Both the position numbers and the translations under genes were made by a program. This document shows, one piece after another, positions 8,820-18,417 of a stretch of DNA of 42,919 bases. The stretch's first letter is position 1; each line of letters starts with the position of its first letter. Origin of the DNA: an uncultured Pelagibacteraceae bacterium (lineage in GTDB: Bacteria > Pseudomonadota > Alphaproteobacteria > Pelagibacterales > Pelagibacteraceae); the NCBI GenBank assembly GCA_902593445.1, contig CACJIJ010000012.1, forward strand, positions 1 to 42,919. Reading direction: 5' to 3'. The notes below the pieces were generated by a model that had not been told where the DNA came from, did not search any database, and saw only the letters and a program-made list of their open reading frames with translations.

Positions 8820-11045
8820 TTAAAATAGAGGCTGATCTATAAAAAAGTTTTTCATGGTCACAGGACGTTGTTCCAGAATATATCTATAGACATTATAATT
8901 TTCCATTACACGCTGAACGTAATTTCTTGTTTCTCTAAATTTTATTAATTCAACCCAATCAACATAATCAACTTGTTTTTTTTGTGGATTTTTATTTATT
9001 TTTTTCCAATATTTAACTCTGTTGGGTCCAGCATTATAAGCAGCGACTGCAAAAGGGTAGGCTCCATCATATTGTAGAATTAAACCTGCAATATAATGTG
9101 AACCTAAATTAATATTATATTCTGGATCAGTGGTTAATCTTGATTTTGAATAAGGAAGTTTAGCTTGTTTCGAAACTAATTTTGCAGTGTATGGCATCAA
9201 TTGCATTAATCCTTTTGCACCAGCATGACTATTAGCTTCCATATCAAATTCACTTTCTTGTCTAATTATTGATAAGATTAAAGCACTTTCTGGAATTTTT
9301 CTTTTATTAATATATTTAGGAGTGCTAATTATTGGGTAGTTGTATTTATTATGAAATCTTTTTTGATAAGATGCAATTTTTGAAACCTGAATAGCAAAAT
9401 CATATCTGTTTATACTTGTAGCTAATTCTGCAGCCAAAACTTCACTGCCTTTAGCTATATTGTCGTTAGCTAAATGTCTTAAAATATGTTTTGTATATTT
9501 GTCTTTCTTTAATTCGTCTAAAAGATAAGAAATTTTTACAAGCTCTTTATTAAAAAATTGAATTCTATATTTTGGATCAATTTCCATGTCTTTATCTAAC
9601 TCAAATTTTCCATTTGAATTTAATTTTAAAAAAGCTAATTGACCATAGTATGTGGTTAGATATTTTGTGGCTTCTCTGTACCAATTATTTGATTGTTCTA
9701 TTTCGCCTATTTTTTCATATGCTCTCCCAAGCCAATACGCACCTCTAGATAAGCTTATTGGATAACTAACATTTTCATAAAAATTTTTGAAATGATTTTT
9801 AGCTGTTATAGGATCATTTAAAAAACTTAATGCTATCCATCCACTCATCCATTCAGCAGCCGCATATTCAGACCCTTCATTCATTCCATGATTACTTGAA
9901 ATTTTATATGAAATTTCATATTTCTTTTTATAAAGCAATGCTCTTGAGATAATTTCTCTTTCTTTCCACCATTTATCAGGTCTGACTAAATATTCTTTAT
10001 CATTTCTTATTTTCAATAAGATTTCTACTGAAGAATCTACTCGTCCTTTTTTTCTTCTCCATTTCAATCGATCATAGTTTAACCCAGCATCGTTCTTAAA
10101 TTTTTGAGGAACATTTGCTATGGCTTGGTCAACTCCATACCCTTTACTCATTAAGAGATATCTTGCATTATATAAAAGTTCGTAATCTTTTGGTAGATAC
10201 CTTATTAATCTTTGTAAATCCCAACGATCTCCGTTCCATGCTAAATAATCTGCCCGTTTAATATAGTCATCTGCATTTAAATATTTTTTAAATTTTTTTC
10301 TAAAATATTTTAATTCGTTTTTAGATAAATCTGCTGTTATCCAGCCTTCTTTAATTAGTTTTGTACCCTTGTTTTTGTCTCCAATTAAAATGTAACTTTC
10401 TCCAAGTATCATTTTTCCATAACCACTTAATGGATCTTTTCCTCCAAACCAATTAATTATTTTTTTAGGTGAAACACTTTCTGTTGATAGTTTATGTTCA
10501 GCAAGATATTTAACTCTGCTTATTCTAGGATAATCTGAATTTTTATTTAAAAAAACTTGATATTCGTAAAAGGAAGCTTGATTACCAGAGGTTAAAAGAT
10601 GTCTCCATTGTATAAAATTATAAATTGAGTTGTCTTTTGCTTTTTTTGCTATTTTAAGAGCAGACGACCATTTACCTTTCTGCATTTCTGAAATGGCTTT
10701 TTTAGCCAACCCGAAATCTCTTTTACTATAATATTTTGAAATCTTTATATTCATAGATGAGCTAATGCCGGCTACAGTTGGCTTTTTCTTCGGTATTTTA
10801 AAACTTAATTTTTTCTCTTTTAAAACTAACTCTTTTTTAACAATCACTTCTTCGATTTTAACTTCTTTAGTTTTCGAGGGTTTCTTTAAAGGTTTAAGGA
10901 TATTTATAGATATTTTCTTTTGAATTTCTTCTTTACTTAGAACAGGTTTTTTTAAGGGTACAATTGATTTGATTTCGGCAAAAAGATTATTTGAAAACAT
11001 TAATATTGATACTGTGATACATAAAAATAATATTTTTTTGAGCAT
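8820..11045 (-). CDS. slt: Soluble lytic murein transglycosylase (Slt family)
   Basis: A 741-residue periplasmic enzyme. Residues 1-23 are a signal peptide (LFLCITVSILMFSNNLFA). A lysine/proline-rich linker (about 25-90, repeated PLKKP/PKKKP blocks) precedes a long alpha-helical solenoid (about 100-570, many WxxGR-like helices). The C-terminal Slt catalytic domain has the general-acid Glu in SIIRQESEFD, then GAKGLMQLMP and AVAAYNAGPNRV. It cleaves the glycan strand between MurNAc and GlcNAc, forming 1,6-anhydroMurNAc. Length is near that of Slt70-type proteins. It is transcribed away from dapA. Confidence 0.9.
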   Translation of the reverse strand: MLKKILFLCITVSILMFSNNLFAEIKSIVPLKKPVLSKEEIQKKISINILKPLKKPSKTKEVKIEEVIVKKELVLKEKKLSFKIPKKKPTVAGISSSMNIKISKYYSKRDFGLAKKAISEMQKGKWSSALKIAKKAKDNSIYNFIQWRHLLTSGNQASFYEYQVFLNKNSDYPRISRVKYLAEHKLSTESVSPKKIINWFGGKDPLSGYGKMILGESYILIGDKNKGTKLIKEGWITADLSKNELKYFRKKFKKYLNADDYIKRADYLAWNGDRWDLQRLIRYLPKDYELLYNARYLLMSKGYGVDQAIANVPQKFKNDAGLNYDRLKWRRKKGRVDSSVEILLKIRNDKEYLVRPDKWWKEREIISRALLYKKKYEISYKISSNHGMNEGSEYAAAEWMSGWIALSFLNDPITAKNHFKNFYENVSYPISLSRGAYWLGRAYEKIGEIEQSNNWYREATKYLTTYYGQLAFLKLNSNGKFELDKDMEIDPKYRIQFFNKELVKISYLLDELKKDKYTKHILRHLANDNIAKGSEVLAAELATSINRYDFAIQVSKIASYQKRFHNKYNYPIISTPKYINKRKIPESALILSIIRQESEFDMEANSHAGAKGLMQLMPYTAKLVSKQAKLPYSKSRLTTDPEYNINLGSHYIAGLILQYDGAYPFAVAAYNAGPNRVKYWKKINKNPQKKQVDYVDWVELIKFRETRNYVQRVMENYNVYRYILEQRPVTMKNFFIDQPLF

Positions 11046-11088
11046 AATCTTTTAGTATATGAATCTTTAAACTATGTTATAAGTATTT

Positions 11089-11970
11089 ATGTTCAAAGGA
11101 TCAAATGTTGCTTTAATTACACCATTTAAAAATAATGGTTTAGATGAGGAAGCATATATAAAATTAATCCATTTCCACATTGATAATGGCACCAATGGAC
11201 TTATTCCAGCTGGCACAACAGGTGAATCTCCTACGCTAAGTCATGATGAGCACCAAAGAGTAATAGATTTATGTATAAAAGAAAGTAATGGAAAAATTCC
11301 AGTAATTGCTGGAACAGGGTCAAACTCAACTGAAGAAGCGATTTCTTTAACCACCCATGCAGAAAAAGCAGGAGCCGATGGAGCTTTGATAGTTACACCT
11401 TATTACAATAAACCAACTCAGGAGGGTTTGTATCAACATTACAAAGCAATCAATGATAAGTGTGGCATTCCAATTATAATTTATAATATTCCTGGTAGAT
11501 CTGTGATTGATATGTCAGTTGACACCATGGCTAGGCTGTTTGAATTAAAAAATATAGTTGGTGTTAAAGATGCAACAGGTGATTTAGATAGAGTTAATCA
11601 GACACTTGAAAAAATGGGTAAAGATTTTATTCAATTAACAGGTAATGATGATAATGCTTTTGAATTTAATAAACGTGGTGGGGTAGGTACTATTAGTGTA
11701 ACAGCAAATATTGCACCTAAACTTTGTTCAGATTTTCAAAAATTCTCGAAATCAGACACCGATAACGAAATGAAAGAAGCAGAAAGATTAGATAAAATAT
11801 TACAACCAGTTCATCACTCAATGTTTGTTGAGAGCAATCCTAGTCCTGTAAAATATGCTGCAAAGCTTTTAGGACTTTGTGATGACAATGTAAGACTACC
11901 ACTTGTAAAAGTTACAGACACAACAAAAGAAATTGTAAAAAAAGCTCTTCAGTCTGCTAAGTTAATTTAA
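11089..11970 (+). CDS. dapA: 4-hydroxy-tetrahydrodipicolinate synthase
   Basis: A 293-residue TIM-barrel aldolase. [14 protein letters not shown] (about 43-56) binds pyruvate, [14 protein letters not shown] contains the catalytic tyrosine region, and [10 protein letters not shown] holds the Schiff-base lysine. It condenses pyruvate with aspartate semialdehyde, the first committed step of lysine and diaminopimelate synthesis in the cytoplasm. It heads a long plus-strand run; its stop TAA shares one base with the smpB ATG. Confidence 0.96.
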   Translation: MFKGSNVALITPFKNNGLDEEAYIKLIHFHIDNGTNGLIPAGTTGESPTLSHDEHQRVIDLCIKESNGKIPVIAGTGSNSTEEAISLTTHAEKAGADGALIVTPYYNKPTQEGLYQHYKAINDKCGIPIIIYNIPGRSVIDMSVDTMARLFELKNIVGVKDATGDLDRVNQTLEKMGKDFIQLTGNDDNAFEFNKRGGVGTISVTANIAPKLCSDFQKFSKSDTDNEMKEAERLDKILQPVHHSMFVESNPSPVKYAAKLLGLCDDNVRLPLVKVTDTTKEIVKKALQSAKLI

Positions 11971-12440
11971 TGAACAGAAAAACCAACCCTGGTTTGAAAA
12001 TCATTTGTTTAAATAGAAAAGCTAGTTTTAACTATTTTTTTGAAGATCTTTTTGAAGCTGGAATTGTTTTAAAGGGATCCGAAATTAAATCAATAAGAGA
12101 GGGCAAGGTGAATATCGCTGAGTCTTATGCTGTTGAAAAGGGAGGTGAAATTGTTTTAATTAATTCACATATATCTCCATATAAGCAAGCTAGTTACTCT
12201 AATCATAATCCAGCCGATGATAGAAAATTGCTTCTTAATAAAAAAGAAATAAATAAATTAATAGGTAAAATGCAAAGAGATGGTTTCACATTAGTTCCAA
12301 CAAAAATGTATTTTAAAAAAGGAAAGGCTAAAATAGAACTAGCTGTTGCAAAAGGGAAAAAGCAATATGATAAAAGAGCAACCAAAAAAAGTAGAGATTG
12401 GAACCGTGAAAAAGCAAGATATATTAGAAAATCAAGCTAA
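11970..12440 (+). CDS. smpB: SsrA-binding protein SmpB
   Basis: A 156-residue protein with the SmpB OB-fold features: [21 protein letters not shown], then [19 protein letters not shown], and the basic C-terminal tail [20 protein letters not shown], which folds into the ribosomal A site. SmpB delivers tmRNA to stalled ribosomes. dapA-smpB adjacency is common in Alphaproteobacteria. The folK reading frame begins inside its 3' end. Confidence 0.95.
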   Translation: MNRKTNPGLKIICLNRKASFNYFFEDLFEAGIVLKGSEIKSIREGKVNIAESYAVEKGGEIVLINSHISPYKQASYSNHNPADDRKLLLNKKEINKLIGKMQRDGFTLVPTKMYFKKGKAKIELAVAKGKKQYDKRATKKSRDWNREKARYIRKSS

Positions 12441-12924
12441 AGTTGTTTTTTTAGGAATAGGTTCAAATTTAGGTATAAGAAAAAGAAATATAGAAAAAGC
12501 AAAATTTTTATTGGCAGAACATAACTTAGATGTTCTCTCCGTATCTAGTTATTACGAAACCCCTTCCTGGCCTGACCCCCTAAAACCTAAGTTCTTAAAT
12601 ATAATTTTAAAATTAAAATGTAATTACAGTCCTCAAGAACTATTAAAAATATGTAAATCTATAGAAAATCGATTAGGTAGAAAAAAAGCAAAAAAAAATG
12701 CTCCTCGCATATGTGACTTAGACATTATCGATTTCAATAAATTGGTATCAAAAAAAAATGCTAAAATTAATTTGCCTCATAAAAGGATGCACAAAAGAAG
12801 CTTTGTATTGTTTCCATTATTTGAAATCCAAAAGAATTGGATCCATCCTGATAAACAAATCGATGTTAAAACCTTGATTTCTCTACTTCCTGATAGAGAC
12901 ATTAGATCTATTAAACAAATTTGA
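12406..12924 (+). CDS. folK: 2-amino-4-hydroxy-6-hydroxymethyldihydropteridine pyrophosphokinase
   Basis: About 172 residues from the GTG at 12406. Diagnostic HPPK motifs are present: [14 protein letters not shown] near the start, SSYYETPSW, the metal-binding CDLDIIDFN, and [19 protein letters not shown]. It transfers pyrophosphate from ATP to the pterin in folate synthesis. The start is uncertain: ATG codons at 12346 and 12367 are in frame but would overlap smpB by 95 or 74 bases, while GTG 12406 overlaps by 35 and gives the usual short N-terminus. Folate supply connects to SoxA and GlyA in this window. Confidence 0.88.
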   Translation: MKKQDILENQAKVVFLGIGSNLGIRKRNIEKAKFLLAEHNLDVLSVSSYYETPSWPDPLKPKFLNIILKLKCNYSPQELLKICKSIENRLGRKKAKKNAPRICDLDIIDFNKLVSKKNAKINLPHKRMHKRSFVLFPLFEIQKNWIHPDKQIDVKTLISLLPDRDIRSIKQI

Positions 12925-12945
12925 TTTAGTGATATAATATTAATT

Positions 12946-14691
12946 ATGCTTAATTCAAATGAACTTATAAATAAAGTTAAGAATTATAATAAATTTTTAA
13001 ATCCAGAGAGATTGGATAAAGCATATAATTTTGCTGTTAATGCACATAAGAGTCAAAAAAGAGCTTCGGGTGATCCTTATTCAGTTCACCCAATTGAGGT
13101 TGCAAATATTTTAACTGAATTAAAATTAGATAGCGCTACAATTACAACAGGTCTATTGCATGACACTATAGAAGATACTTTTGCAACTTATGAAACCATC
13201 AAACAAGAATTTGGGGATGAGGTTGCAGACTTAGTTGATGGTGTCACAAAAATTTCAGCATTTGAAAATTCAGCTGGGGCAAATTCTAAAGTAGAAAATT
13301 TTAGGAAATTAATTTTAGCAACGTCAAAAGATATAAGAGTTTTGCTAGTTAAAATTGCTGATCGACTACATAATATGAGAACCATTAAAGCTATTACAAA
13401 AGAGGACAAAAGAAAAAGGATAGCTCAAGAAACTATGGAAATTTATGCCCCATTAGCTGATAGGATGGGAATGCACAGAATTAGAGATGAGCTTGAAGAT
13501 TTGTCTTTTGAAATTTTAAATAATGATGCAAGAAAATTAATAAAAAAAAGACTTGATGAAATAAAACTAGATAGAAAAGATTTATTTGAAGAACATTCTT
13601 TTGAGTTAAGTGAAATCTTGAATGATAATAAAATCAATGCCGAAATTCATGGTAGAGAAAAAACACCTTTTTCAATTTGGAGAAAAGTACAGAAAAAAAG
13701 AGTTTCACTTGAACAAATAACAGACATTATTGGTTTTAGGATAATTTTAAGTAATGTGGATGATTGTTACAAAACTCTCGGCATTTTTCATAAAAAATGG
13801 AATTGTATACCGGGAAAATTTAAAGATTATATTTCTTCTCCAAAAATTAACGGTTACAAATCTATTCATACTTCTGTAATTGGATCAAATAAGAAACCAA
13901 TAGAAATTCAAATTAGAACACTTGAAATGCATGAATTTGCAGAAAGAGGTGTTGCATCACATTGGCAGTATAAATCTTCTGAAAAATTTAATTCTTTAAG
14001 TTGGAAGGAGTATGATTGGTTAAAAGATCTTGTTGAAATTATAGAAAAAAATGAAAATCCTGAAGATTCATATGAGTACACAAAACTACAAATGTTTCAA
14101 GAAAACGTATTTTGTTTCACACCAAAAGGTTCAGTAATAAAATTACCTAAAGATGCAACGGCTATAGATTTTGCATACGCTGTGCATACTAAAATTGGTA
14201 ATTCTGCTGTTGGTTGTGAAATTAATGGAAACAAAAATGAACTACAAACTATTTTAAGAAATGGTGATCGTGTAAATATTATTACTTCTAAAAATAATTC
14301 ACCATCTCTTCACTGGATACCAACAACTAAAACAGGTAAAGCTAGAGCAGCAATTAGAAGATATTGGCATGATAAAGGAGAGCAAAAAGAGGAAAAAACA
14401 AAAAAATATAATACGACTTTATGGATGTCATTACCTGATAAGCCAGGACAATTAGGAGATATAAGTTCACTGATTGGAAGCCATAAATTAAATATATCAA
14501 GTTTGGAAATGGTTGGTAAAAATCCCAATTATATTAATTTTAAATTTAAACTAATCATCAGAAACCTTAAGAATTTTACTAATTTTATTGCAGAGCTAAA
14601 ACAAAAGAGTATAAAATTTAAGATAATTAGACACGAAGAAAAAAGAAATGCTTTCACACAAAAAATCCTTAAATATTTTAAAAAAAACTAA
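12946..14691 (+). CDS. rsh: Bifunctional (p)ppGpp synthetase/hydrolase, shortened (RelA/SpoT homologue)
   Basis: A 581-residue Rsh, against about 700-780 usual. The HD hydrolase domain (about 20-180) keeps His48, His72-Asp73 (LLHDTIEDT) and Asp139 (KIADRLHN). The synthetase domain (about 220-345) has GREKTPFSIWRKVQKK, a basic KFKD loop of the type found in bifunctional enzymes, GYKSIHTSV and EIQIRTLEMHEFAERG. TGS spans about 388-447 and ACT about 493-563. Only about 45 residues separate TGS from ACT, where about 180 are normal, so most of the helical region and the Cys-rich/RIS domain are missing. Both active sites look intact. Confidence 0.93.
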   Translation: MLNSNELINKVKNYNKFLNPERLDKAYNFAVNAHKSQKRASGDPYSVHPIEVANILTELKLDSATITTGLLHDTIEDTFATYETIKQEFGDEVADLVDGVTKISAFENSAGANSKVENFRKLILATSKDIRVLLVKIADRLHNMRTIKAITKEDKRKRIAQETMEIYAPLADRMGMHRIRDELEDLSFEILNNDARKLIKKRLDEIKLDRKDLFEEHSFELSEILNDNKINAEIHGREKTPFSIWRKVQKKRVSLEQITDIIGFRIILSNVDDCYKTLGIFHKKWNCIPGKFKDYISSPKINGYKSIHTSVIGSNKKPIEIQIRTLEMHEFAERGVASHWQYKSSEKFNSLSWKEYDWLKDLVEIIEKNENPEDSYEYTKLQMFQENVFCFTPKGSVIKLPKDATAIDFAYAVHTKIGNSAVGCEINGNKNELQTILRNGDRVNIITSKNNSPSLHWIPTTKTGKARAAIRRYWHDKGEQKEEKTKKYNTTLWMSLPDKPGQLGDISSLIGSHKLNISSLEMVGKNPNYINFKFKLIIRNLKNFTNFIAELKQKSIKFKIIRHEEKRNAFTQKILKYFKKN

Positions 14692-15235
14692 TGCATTATT
14701 AGAAGGTCACTTTGTTCTATCTTCCGGTCTACATTCTTCAAAATATATTCAGTGTGCAAAACTTTTAAGTTTCCCAAATTTAGCTGATAAAATTTGTAAA
14801 TCCTTAGCTAATAAAATTAAAAAAAAATATAAAAAAATTGATTTAATACTGTCTCCTGCCATGGGAGGTATAATTATTGGATATGAAATAGGAAAATTGC
14901 TTAAAAAAGAAACAATTTTTTGTGAAAGGGTTAATGGTAAATTTACTCTTAGAAGGGGATTCAATATAAAAAAAGGAGCAAAAGTTATAATTGTAGAAGA
15001 TGTTATCACCACAGGAAAATCTAGTTTAGAGTGTGTAAAATTAATTAAAAAATCAAAAGCAAAATTACTAGGATTTGCATCTATAATTGACCGATCAACA
15101 AAACAATCTTTAAAAATAAAAACTGGAATAACATCTCATCTAAAAATAGAAGTTCCTACTTATAAAGTAAATAAAATACCGCTAGAACTTAAGTCAATAC
15201 CAATCACTACCCCAGGAAGTAGATTTATTAAGTGA
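14648..15235 (+). CDS. pyrE: Orotate phosphoribosyltransferase
   Basis: A 195-residue PRTase. EGHFVLSSGLHSSKYIQC is the typical OPRTase opening and VIIVEDVITTGKSSLECV is the PRPP-binding loop. It converts orotate and PRPP to OMP in pyrimidine synthesis. The ATG lies 44 bases inside the 3' end of rsh, and no later ATG/GTG/TTG gives the conserved N-terminus, so this overlap appears real. Its stop overlaps the pdxJ GTG by four bases (GTGA). Confidence 0.92.
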   Translation: MLSHKKSLNILKKTNALLEGHFVLSSGLHSSKYIQCAKLLSFPNLADKICKSLANKIKKKYKKIDLILSPAMGGIIIGYEIGKLLKKETIFCERVNGKFTLRRGFNIKKGAKVIIVEDVITTGKSSLECVKLIKKSKAKLLGFASIIDRSTKQSLKIKTGITSHLKIEVPTYKVNKIPLELKSIPITTPGSRFIK

Positions 15236-15951
15236 AAAGATTAGGTGTTAATATAGATCATATTGCAACTTTACGAAATGCTCGTGGAGAAAAACATCCT
15301 GATCCAATAAATGCAGCTAAAAAAGTTATAAGCTATGGAGCTGACTCTGTAACAATTCATTTAAGAGAAGATAGAAGACATATAAATGATAATGATGCAA
15401 AAAAAATATGTAGTTTAAAAGAAGTGCTAGTAAACCTCGAAATTTCTATGAATAAAGAAATTGTTAATAAAGCACTTAAGATAAAACCAAATTTTATCTG
15501 CTTAGTTCCAGAAAATAGAAAAGAAATTACTACAGAGGGAGGTTTAAATATAAAAAATAATGTTAATAAATTAAAGAAAATAATTAAAAAATTTAAGAAA
15601 GCAAAGATAAGAACAAGTTTATTCATCAATCCTTCTTCAAATGACATAAAACTTGCTAAAAAATTAAATGCTGATTGTATTGAGATACATACTGGAAAAT
15701 TGGCAAACTTAGTTAAATCAAATAAAAATTATTCTAAAGAATTAAACAGGATAAAAAAAAGTGCAAAATTAGGATCAAGTTTAAAAATTGAGGTTCATGC
15801 TGGCCATGGGTTGGATTATAAAACCACTAAAATATTAAGAAAAATAATAGATATAGAGGAATATAACATTGGACATTTTATAATTGGTGAATCTATATTT
15901 TATGGACTTTCAAAAGTAATTAAAAATTTTAAAAAAATTATAAAAAAATAG
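15232..15951 (+). CDS. pdxJ: Pyridoxine 5'-phosphate synthase
   Basis: A 239-residue TIM barrel starting at GTG 15232. GVNIDHIATLRNARG at the N-terminus, TIHLREDRRHI, and EVHAGHGLDYKT are the standard PdxJ active-site segments. It joins 1-deoxyxylulose 5-phosphate and 3-amino-2-oxopropyl phosphate to make pyridoxine 5'-phosphate. PLP is needed by GlyA and MetY encoded nearby. pyrE-pdxJ-acpS-lepB is a conserved alphaproteobacterial order. Confidence 0.95.
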   Translation: MKRLGVNIDHIATLRNARGEKHPDPINAAKKVISYGADSVTIHLREDRRHINDNDAKKICSLKEVLVNLEISMNKEIVNKALKIKPNFICLVPENRKEITTEGGLNIKNNVNKLKKIIKKFKKAKIRTSLFINPSSNDIKLAKKLNADCIEIHTGKLANLVKSNKNYSKELNRIKKSAKLGSSLKIEVHAGHGLDYKTTKILRKIIDIEEYNIGHFIIGESIFYGLSKVIKNFKKIIKK

Positions 15952-16338
15952 ATGAGAATTCTTGGTATTGGAATAGATATTGTTGAAAATAAAAGAATTC
16001 AAAATTCTATAAAAAATCCTTTATTTAAAACAAGGATCTACACATCTAAAGAATTGAAACAATCTAATACTGTTAAGAATAAAGTAGCCTATTTTTCAAA
16101 AAGATTTGCTGCAAAAGAGGCATTTTCTAAAGCTCTCGGTACAGGTTTTCGTATGAATTTAAATTTTAAAGATATAGAAGTTATTAATGACAAAATTGGA
16201 AAGCCTTATTACGTTAAAAATAAAAAAATTACAAAGATTATTCAAAAGAATTTTAAAATAAAAAATTTTAAATGTTTTTTATCAATTTCGGATGAAAAAA
16301 ATTACTCAACTGCATTTGCAATTATTCAAACATCATGA
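15952..16338 (+). CDS. acpS: Holo-[acyl-carrier-protein] synthase
   Basis: A 128-residue protein with both AcpS motifs: GIGIDIVENKRI (Mg-binding Asp) and KRFAAKEAFSKALGTG (Glu and Lys of the active site). It moves 4'-phosphopantetheine from CoA to ACP. It begins at the base after the pdxJ stop and overlaps lepB by four bases (ATGA). Confidence 0.95.
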   Translation: MRILGIGIDIVENKRIQNSIKNPLFKTRIYTSKELKQSNTVKNKVAYFSKRFAAKEAFSKALGTGFRMNLNFKDIEVINDKIGKPYYVKNKKITKIIQKNFKIKNFKCFLSISDEKNYSTAFAIIQTS

Positions 16339-17072
16339 AATTAGATAAAAATTTCTTTTCAGAAAATATAAAAACTTTAATTTATGCTTTAATAATTGCG
16401 CTAATAATTAGATCTTTTTTAGTACAACCATTTTATATTCCATCTTCATCCATGGAACCTACTTTATTGGTAGGTGATAGATTATTTGTAACTAAATATA
16501 CTTATGGATACAGTAAACATTCATTTCCTTTTAGCCCACCAATATTAAATAAAAGAATAATGTTTAGTAGCCCAGAAAGAGGTGATGTAATTGTTTTTAA
16601 AACACCAGCAGATAACCGAACAGACTATATAAAAAGATTAATTGGCTTACCTGGTGATAAAATTCAGTTTATAGACTCTAATTTATATTTAAATAATTCT
16701 GAAATTCTTAAATCTAAAGTTAATAACAAAACTATTATATTCTGTGGAAACAAAAGTATTGATGTTTATAGATTTGAAGAAAAGCTTTCAAATGGTAAAA
16801 AATTTCATACTGTTTACTTAAAAAATTATACTTATCAAAATTCAGATGTGTTTACTGTACCAAAAGATCATTATTTCTTTTTAGGTGATAATAGGGATTG
16901 TTCTAAAGATAGCAGGTACTTAACAAGTGTTGGATATGTACATAAAGATAATTTAGTTGGAAAAGCACAATTTATATTTTTCTCTTCTGATAAAAAAATA
17001 GGAAGTTTTATAGAATTTTGGAAATGGCATAAGTCAATAAGATTTAATAGAACATTTAATAAAATTGATTAA
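16335..17072 (+). CDS. lepB: Signal peptidase I
   Basis: A 245-residue inner-membrane protease. One N-terminal membrane helix (about 14-31) is followed by box B PSSSMEPTLLVGD with nucleophile Ser39 and box D with general base Lys100 (DYIKRLIGLPGD). GDNRDCSKDSRYLTSVGYV is box E. It removes signal peptides on the periplasmic face, for example from Slt encoded here. The start overlaps acpS and the stop shares one base with rnc. Confidence 0.95.
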   Translation: MKLDKNFFSENIKTLIYALIIALIIRSFLVQPFYIPSSSMEPTLLVGDRLFVTKYTYGYSKHSFPFSPPILNKRIMFSSPERGDVIVFKTPADNRTDYIKRLIGLPGDKIQFIDSNLYLNNSEILKSKVNNKTIIFCGNKSIDVYRFEEKLSNGKKFHTVYLKNYTYQNSDVFTVPKDHYFFLGDNRDCSKDSRYLTSVGYVHKDNLVGKAQFIFFSSDKKIGSFIEFWKWHKSIRFNRTFNKID

Positions 17073-17740
17073 TGAAAATTAACTATCAGATTTTAGAAAA
17101 AAAAATTCATTTAAAATTTAAAAATAAAGATCTACTTATCCAAGCTCTTACACATAAAAGCTTTAATCCAGCTGAAAATAATGAAAAGATTGAGTTTTTG
17201 GGTGATAGAGTTCTTGGTCTGGTGATCGCTAAAAAACTTTTAGAAATTTACCCTGAGGAAAAAGAGGGGATTCTTGATAAAAAATTTGCTTCCTTAGTGA
17301 ATAAAAAAACATGCTTAGATATAGCAAAAAAAATTAATTTACCTAGCTATGTTAAAACATTTAATCCTAAAAATAAAAAAATAAAAATAGAGGATAAAAT
17401 CATATCCGACAGCTGTGAAGCCTTAATTGGTGCTATATATCTAGACAAAGGGTTTTCAATTGTTGAAAAAACAATTTTAAACTTGTGGCAGGATCACATT
17501 AAAAAAAGTGTTATTACTGAAATAGATGCAAAAACAAAACTACAGGAATTAACTTTAAAAAATTTTAAAAAGTTGCCTACTTATAAATTAATTTCAAATA
17601 CGGGCCCAAGACACAAACCCATATTCAAAGTTGGGGTAAAATTACCCAACACAAAATATTTTATATCTTCTGGAAAATCAAAAAAAGAAGCTGAACAAAA
17701 TGCAGCAATAGAATGTTTAAAAATTATAGATAAAAAATGA
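17072..17740 (+). CDS. rnc: Ribonuclease III
   Basis: A 222-residue enzyme. The RNase III signature NEKIEFLGDRVLGLVIA (about 37-53) and ISDSCEALIGAIYLDKGF supply the acidic Mg-binding residues. The C-terminal double-stranded RNA-binding domain (about 150-220) has DAKTKLQELT, a GPRHKPIFKV loop and SKKEAEQNAAIECL. It processes rRNA and structured RNAs. In related bacteria era normally lies directly downstream; here recO overlaps it by four bases instead. Confidence 0.95.
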   Translation: MKINYQILEKKIHLKFKNKDLLIQALTHKSFNPAENNEKIEFLGDRVLGLVIAKKLLEIYPEEKEGILDKKFASLVNKKTCLDIAKKINLPSYVKTFNPKNKKIKIEDKIISDSCEALIGAIYLDKGFSIVEKTILNLWQDHIKKSVITEIDAKTKLQELTLKNFKKLPTYKLISNTGPRHKPIFKVGVKLPNTKYFISSGKSKKEAEQNAAIECLKIIDKK

Positions 17741-18417
17741 ATTGGTCAGACGAGGGATTTTTAATAAGTAAAACAAGATATAATGAAAATTCATTAATTG
17801 CTGAATTATTTACTAAAGATAAAGGAAAGATATCTGGAATTGTATTTGGTGGTACTTCAAAAAAAATTAAAAATTATCTTCAGGTTGGCAATAAACTACA
17901 TGTTAATTATAATTCTAAAAATGAAAACAGAATAGGTTATTTTAAAATTGAAATTCAAAATGCTTATACGCCCTTATATTTCGACCATAAACAAAAATTA
18001 TCTTGTATTTCATCTGCTATGAACTTAATTAAAATACTAACAGCAGAGGCACAATCTAATAATAAAGTTTATTTTTTAATTAAAAATTTATTTTTAATTT
18101 TACAAGAACAAGATTGGTTAAAAAAATATATTTTCTGGGAATTAGAGTTACTTAAAATATTAGGATATGACTTAGCGCTTGAAGATATAGTTAAAAAAGA
18201 TTTAGAAGGCAATAAAACTGTTTATTATGCTAGCTCATTGAATGAAAAAAAATATGTACCTAATTTTTTGATAGAAAAAGATATACAAGTTAATGATTTA
18301 GCAACTCTATTAAATGGTTTGAAGTTAGTAGGTGACTATTTAGATAAAACTATTTTAAGACCAAATAATTTAAATTATCCAGATAGTAGGTTGTTTTTTT
18401 TAAATACATTAAAATAA
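17737..18417 (+). CDS. recO: DNA repair protein RecO
   Basis: A 226-residue protein. The N-terminal OB fold opens with WSDEGFLISKTRYNENSLIAE followed by LFTKDKGKISG, the standard RecO start. The rest is the helical C-terminal domain (KKYIFWELELLKILGYDLAL). No four-Cys zinc site is visible, as in several proteobacterial RecO proteins. RecO loads RecA onto SSB-coated single-stranded DNA with RecR. Last gene of the dapA-recO run; its stop falls within a perfect AT hairpin shared with hemB. Confidence 0.87.
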   Translation: MNWSDEGFLISKTRYNENSLIAELFTKDKGKISGIVFGGTSKKIKNYLQVGNKLHVNYNSKNENRIGYFKIEIQNAYTPLYFDHKQKLSCISSAMNLIKILTAEAQSNNKVYFLIKNLFLILQEQDWLKKYIFWELELLKILGYDLALEDIVKKDLEGNKTVYYASSLNEKKYVPNFLIEKDIQVNDLATLLNGLKLVGDYLDKTILRPNNLNYPDSRLFFLNTLK

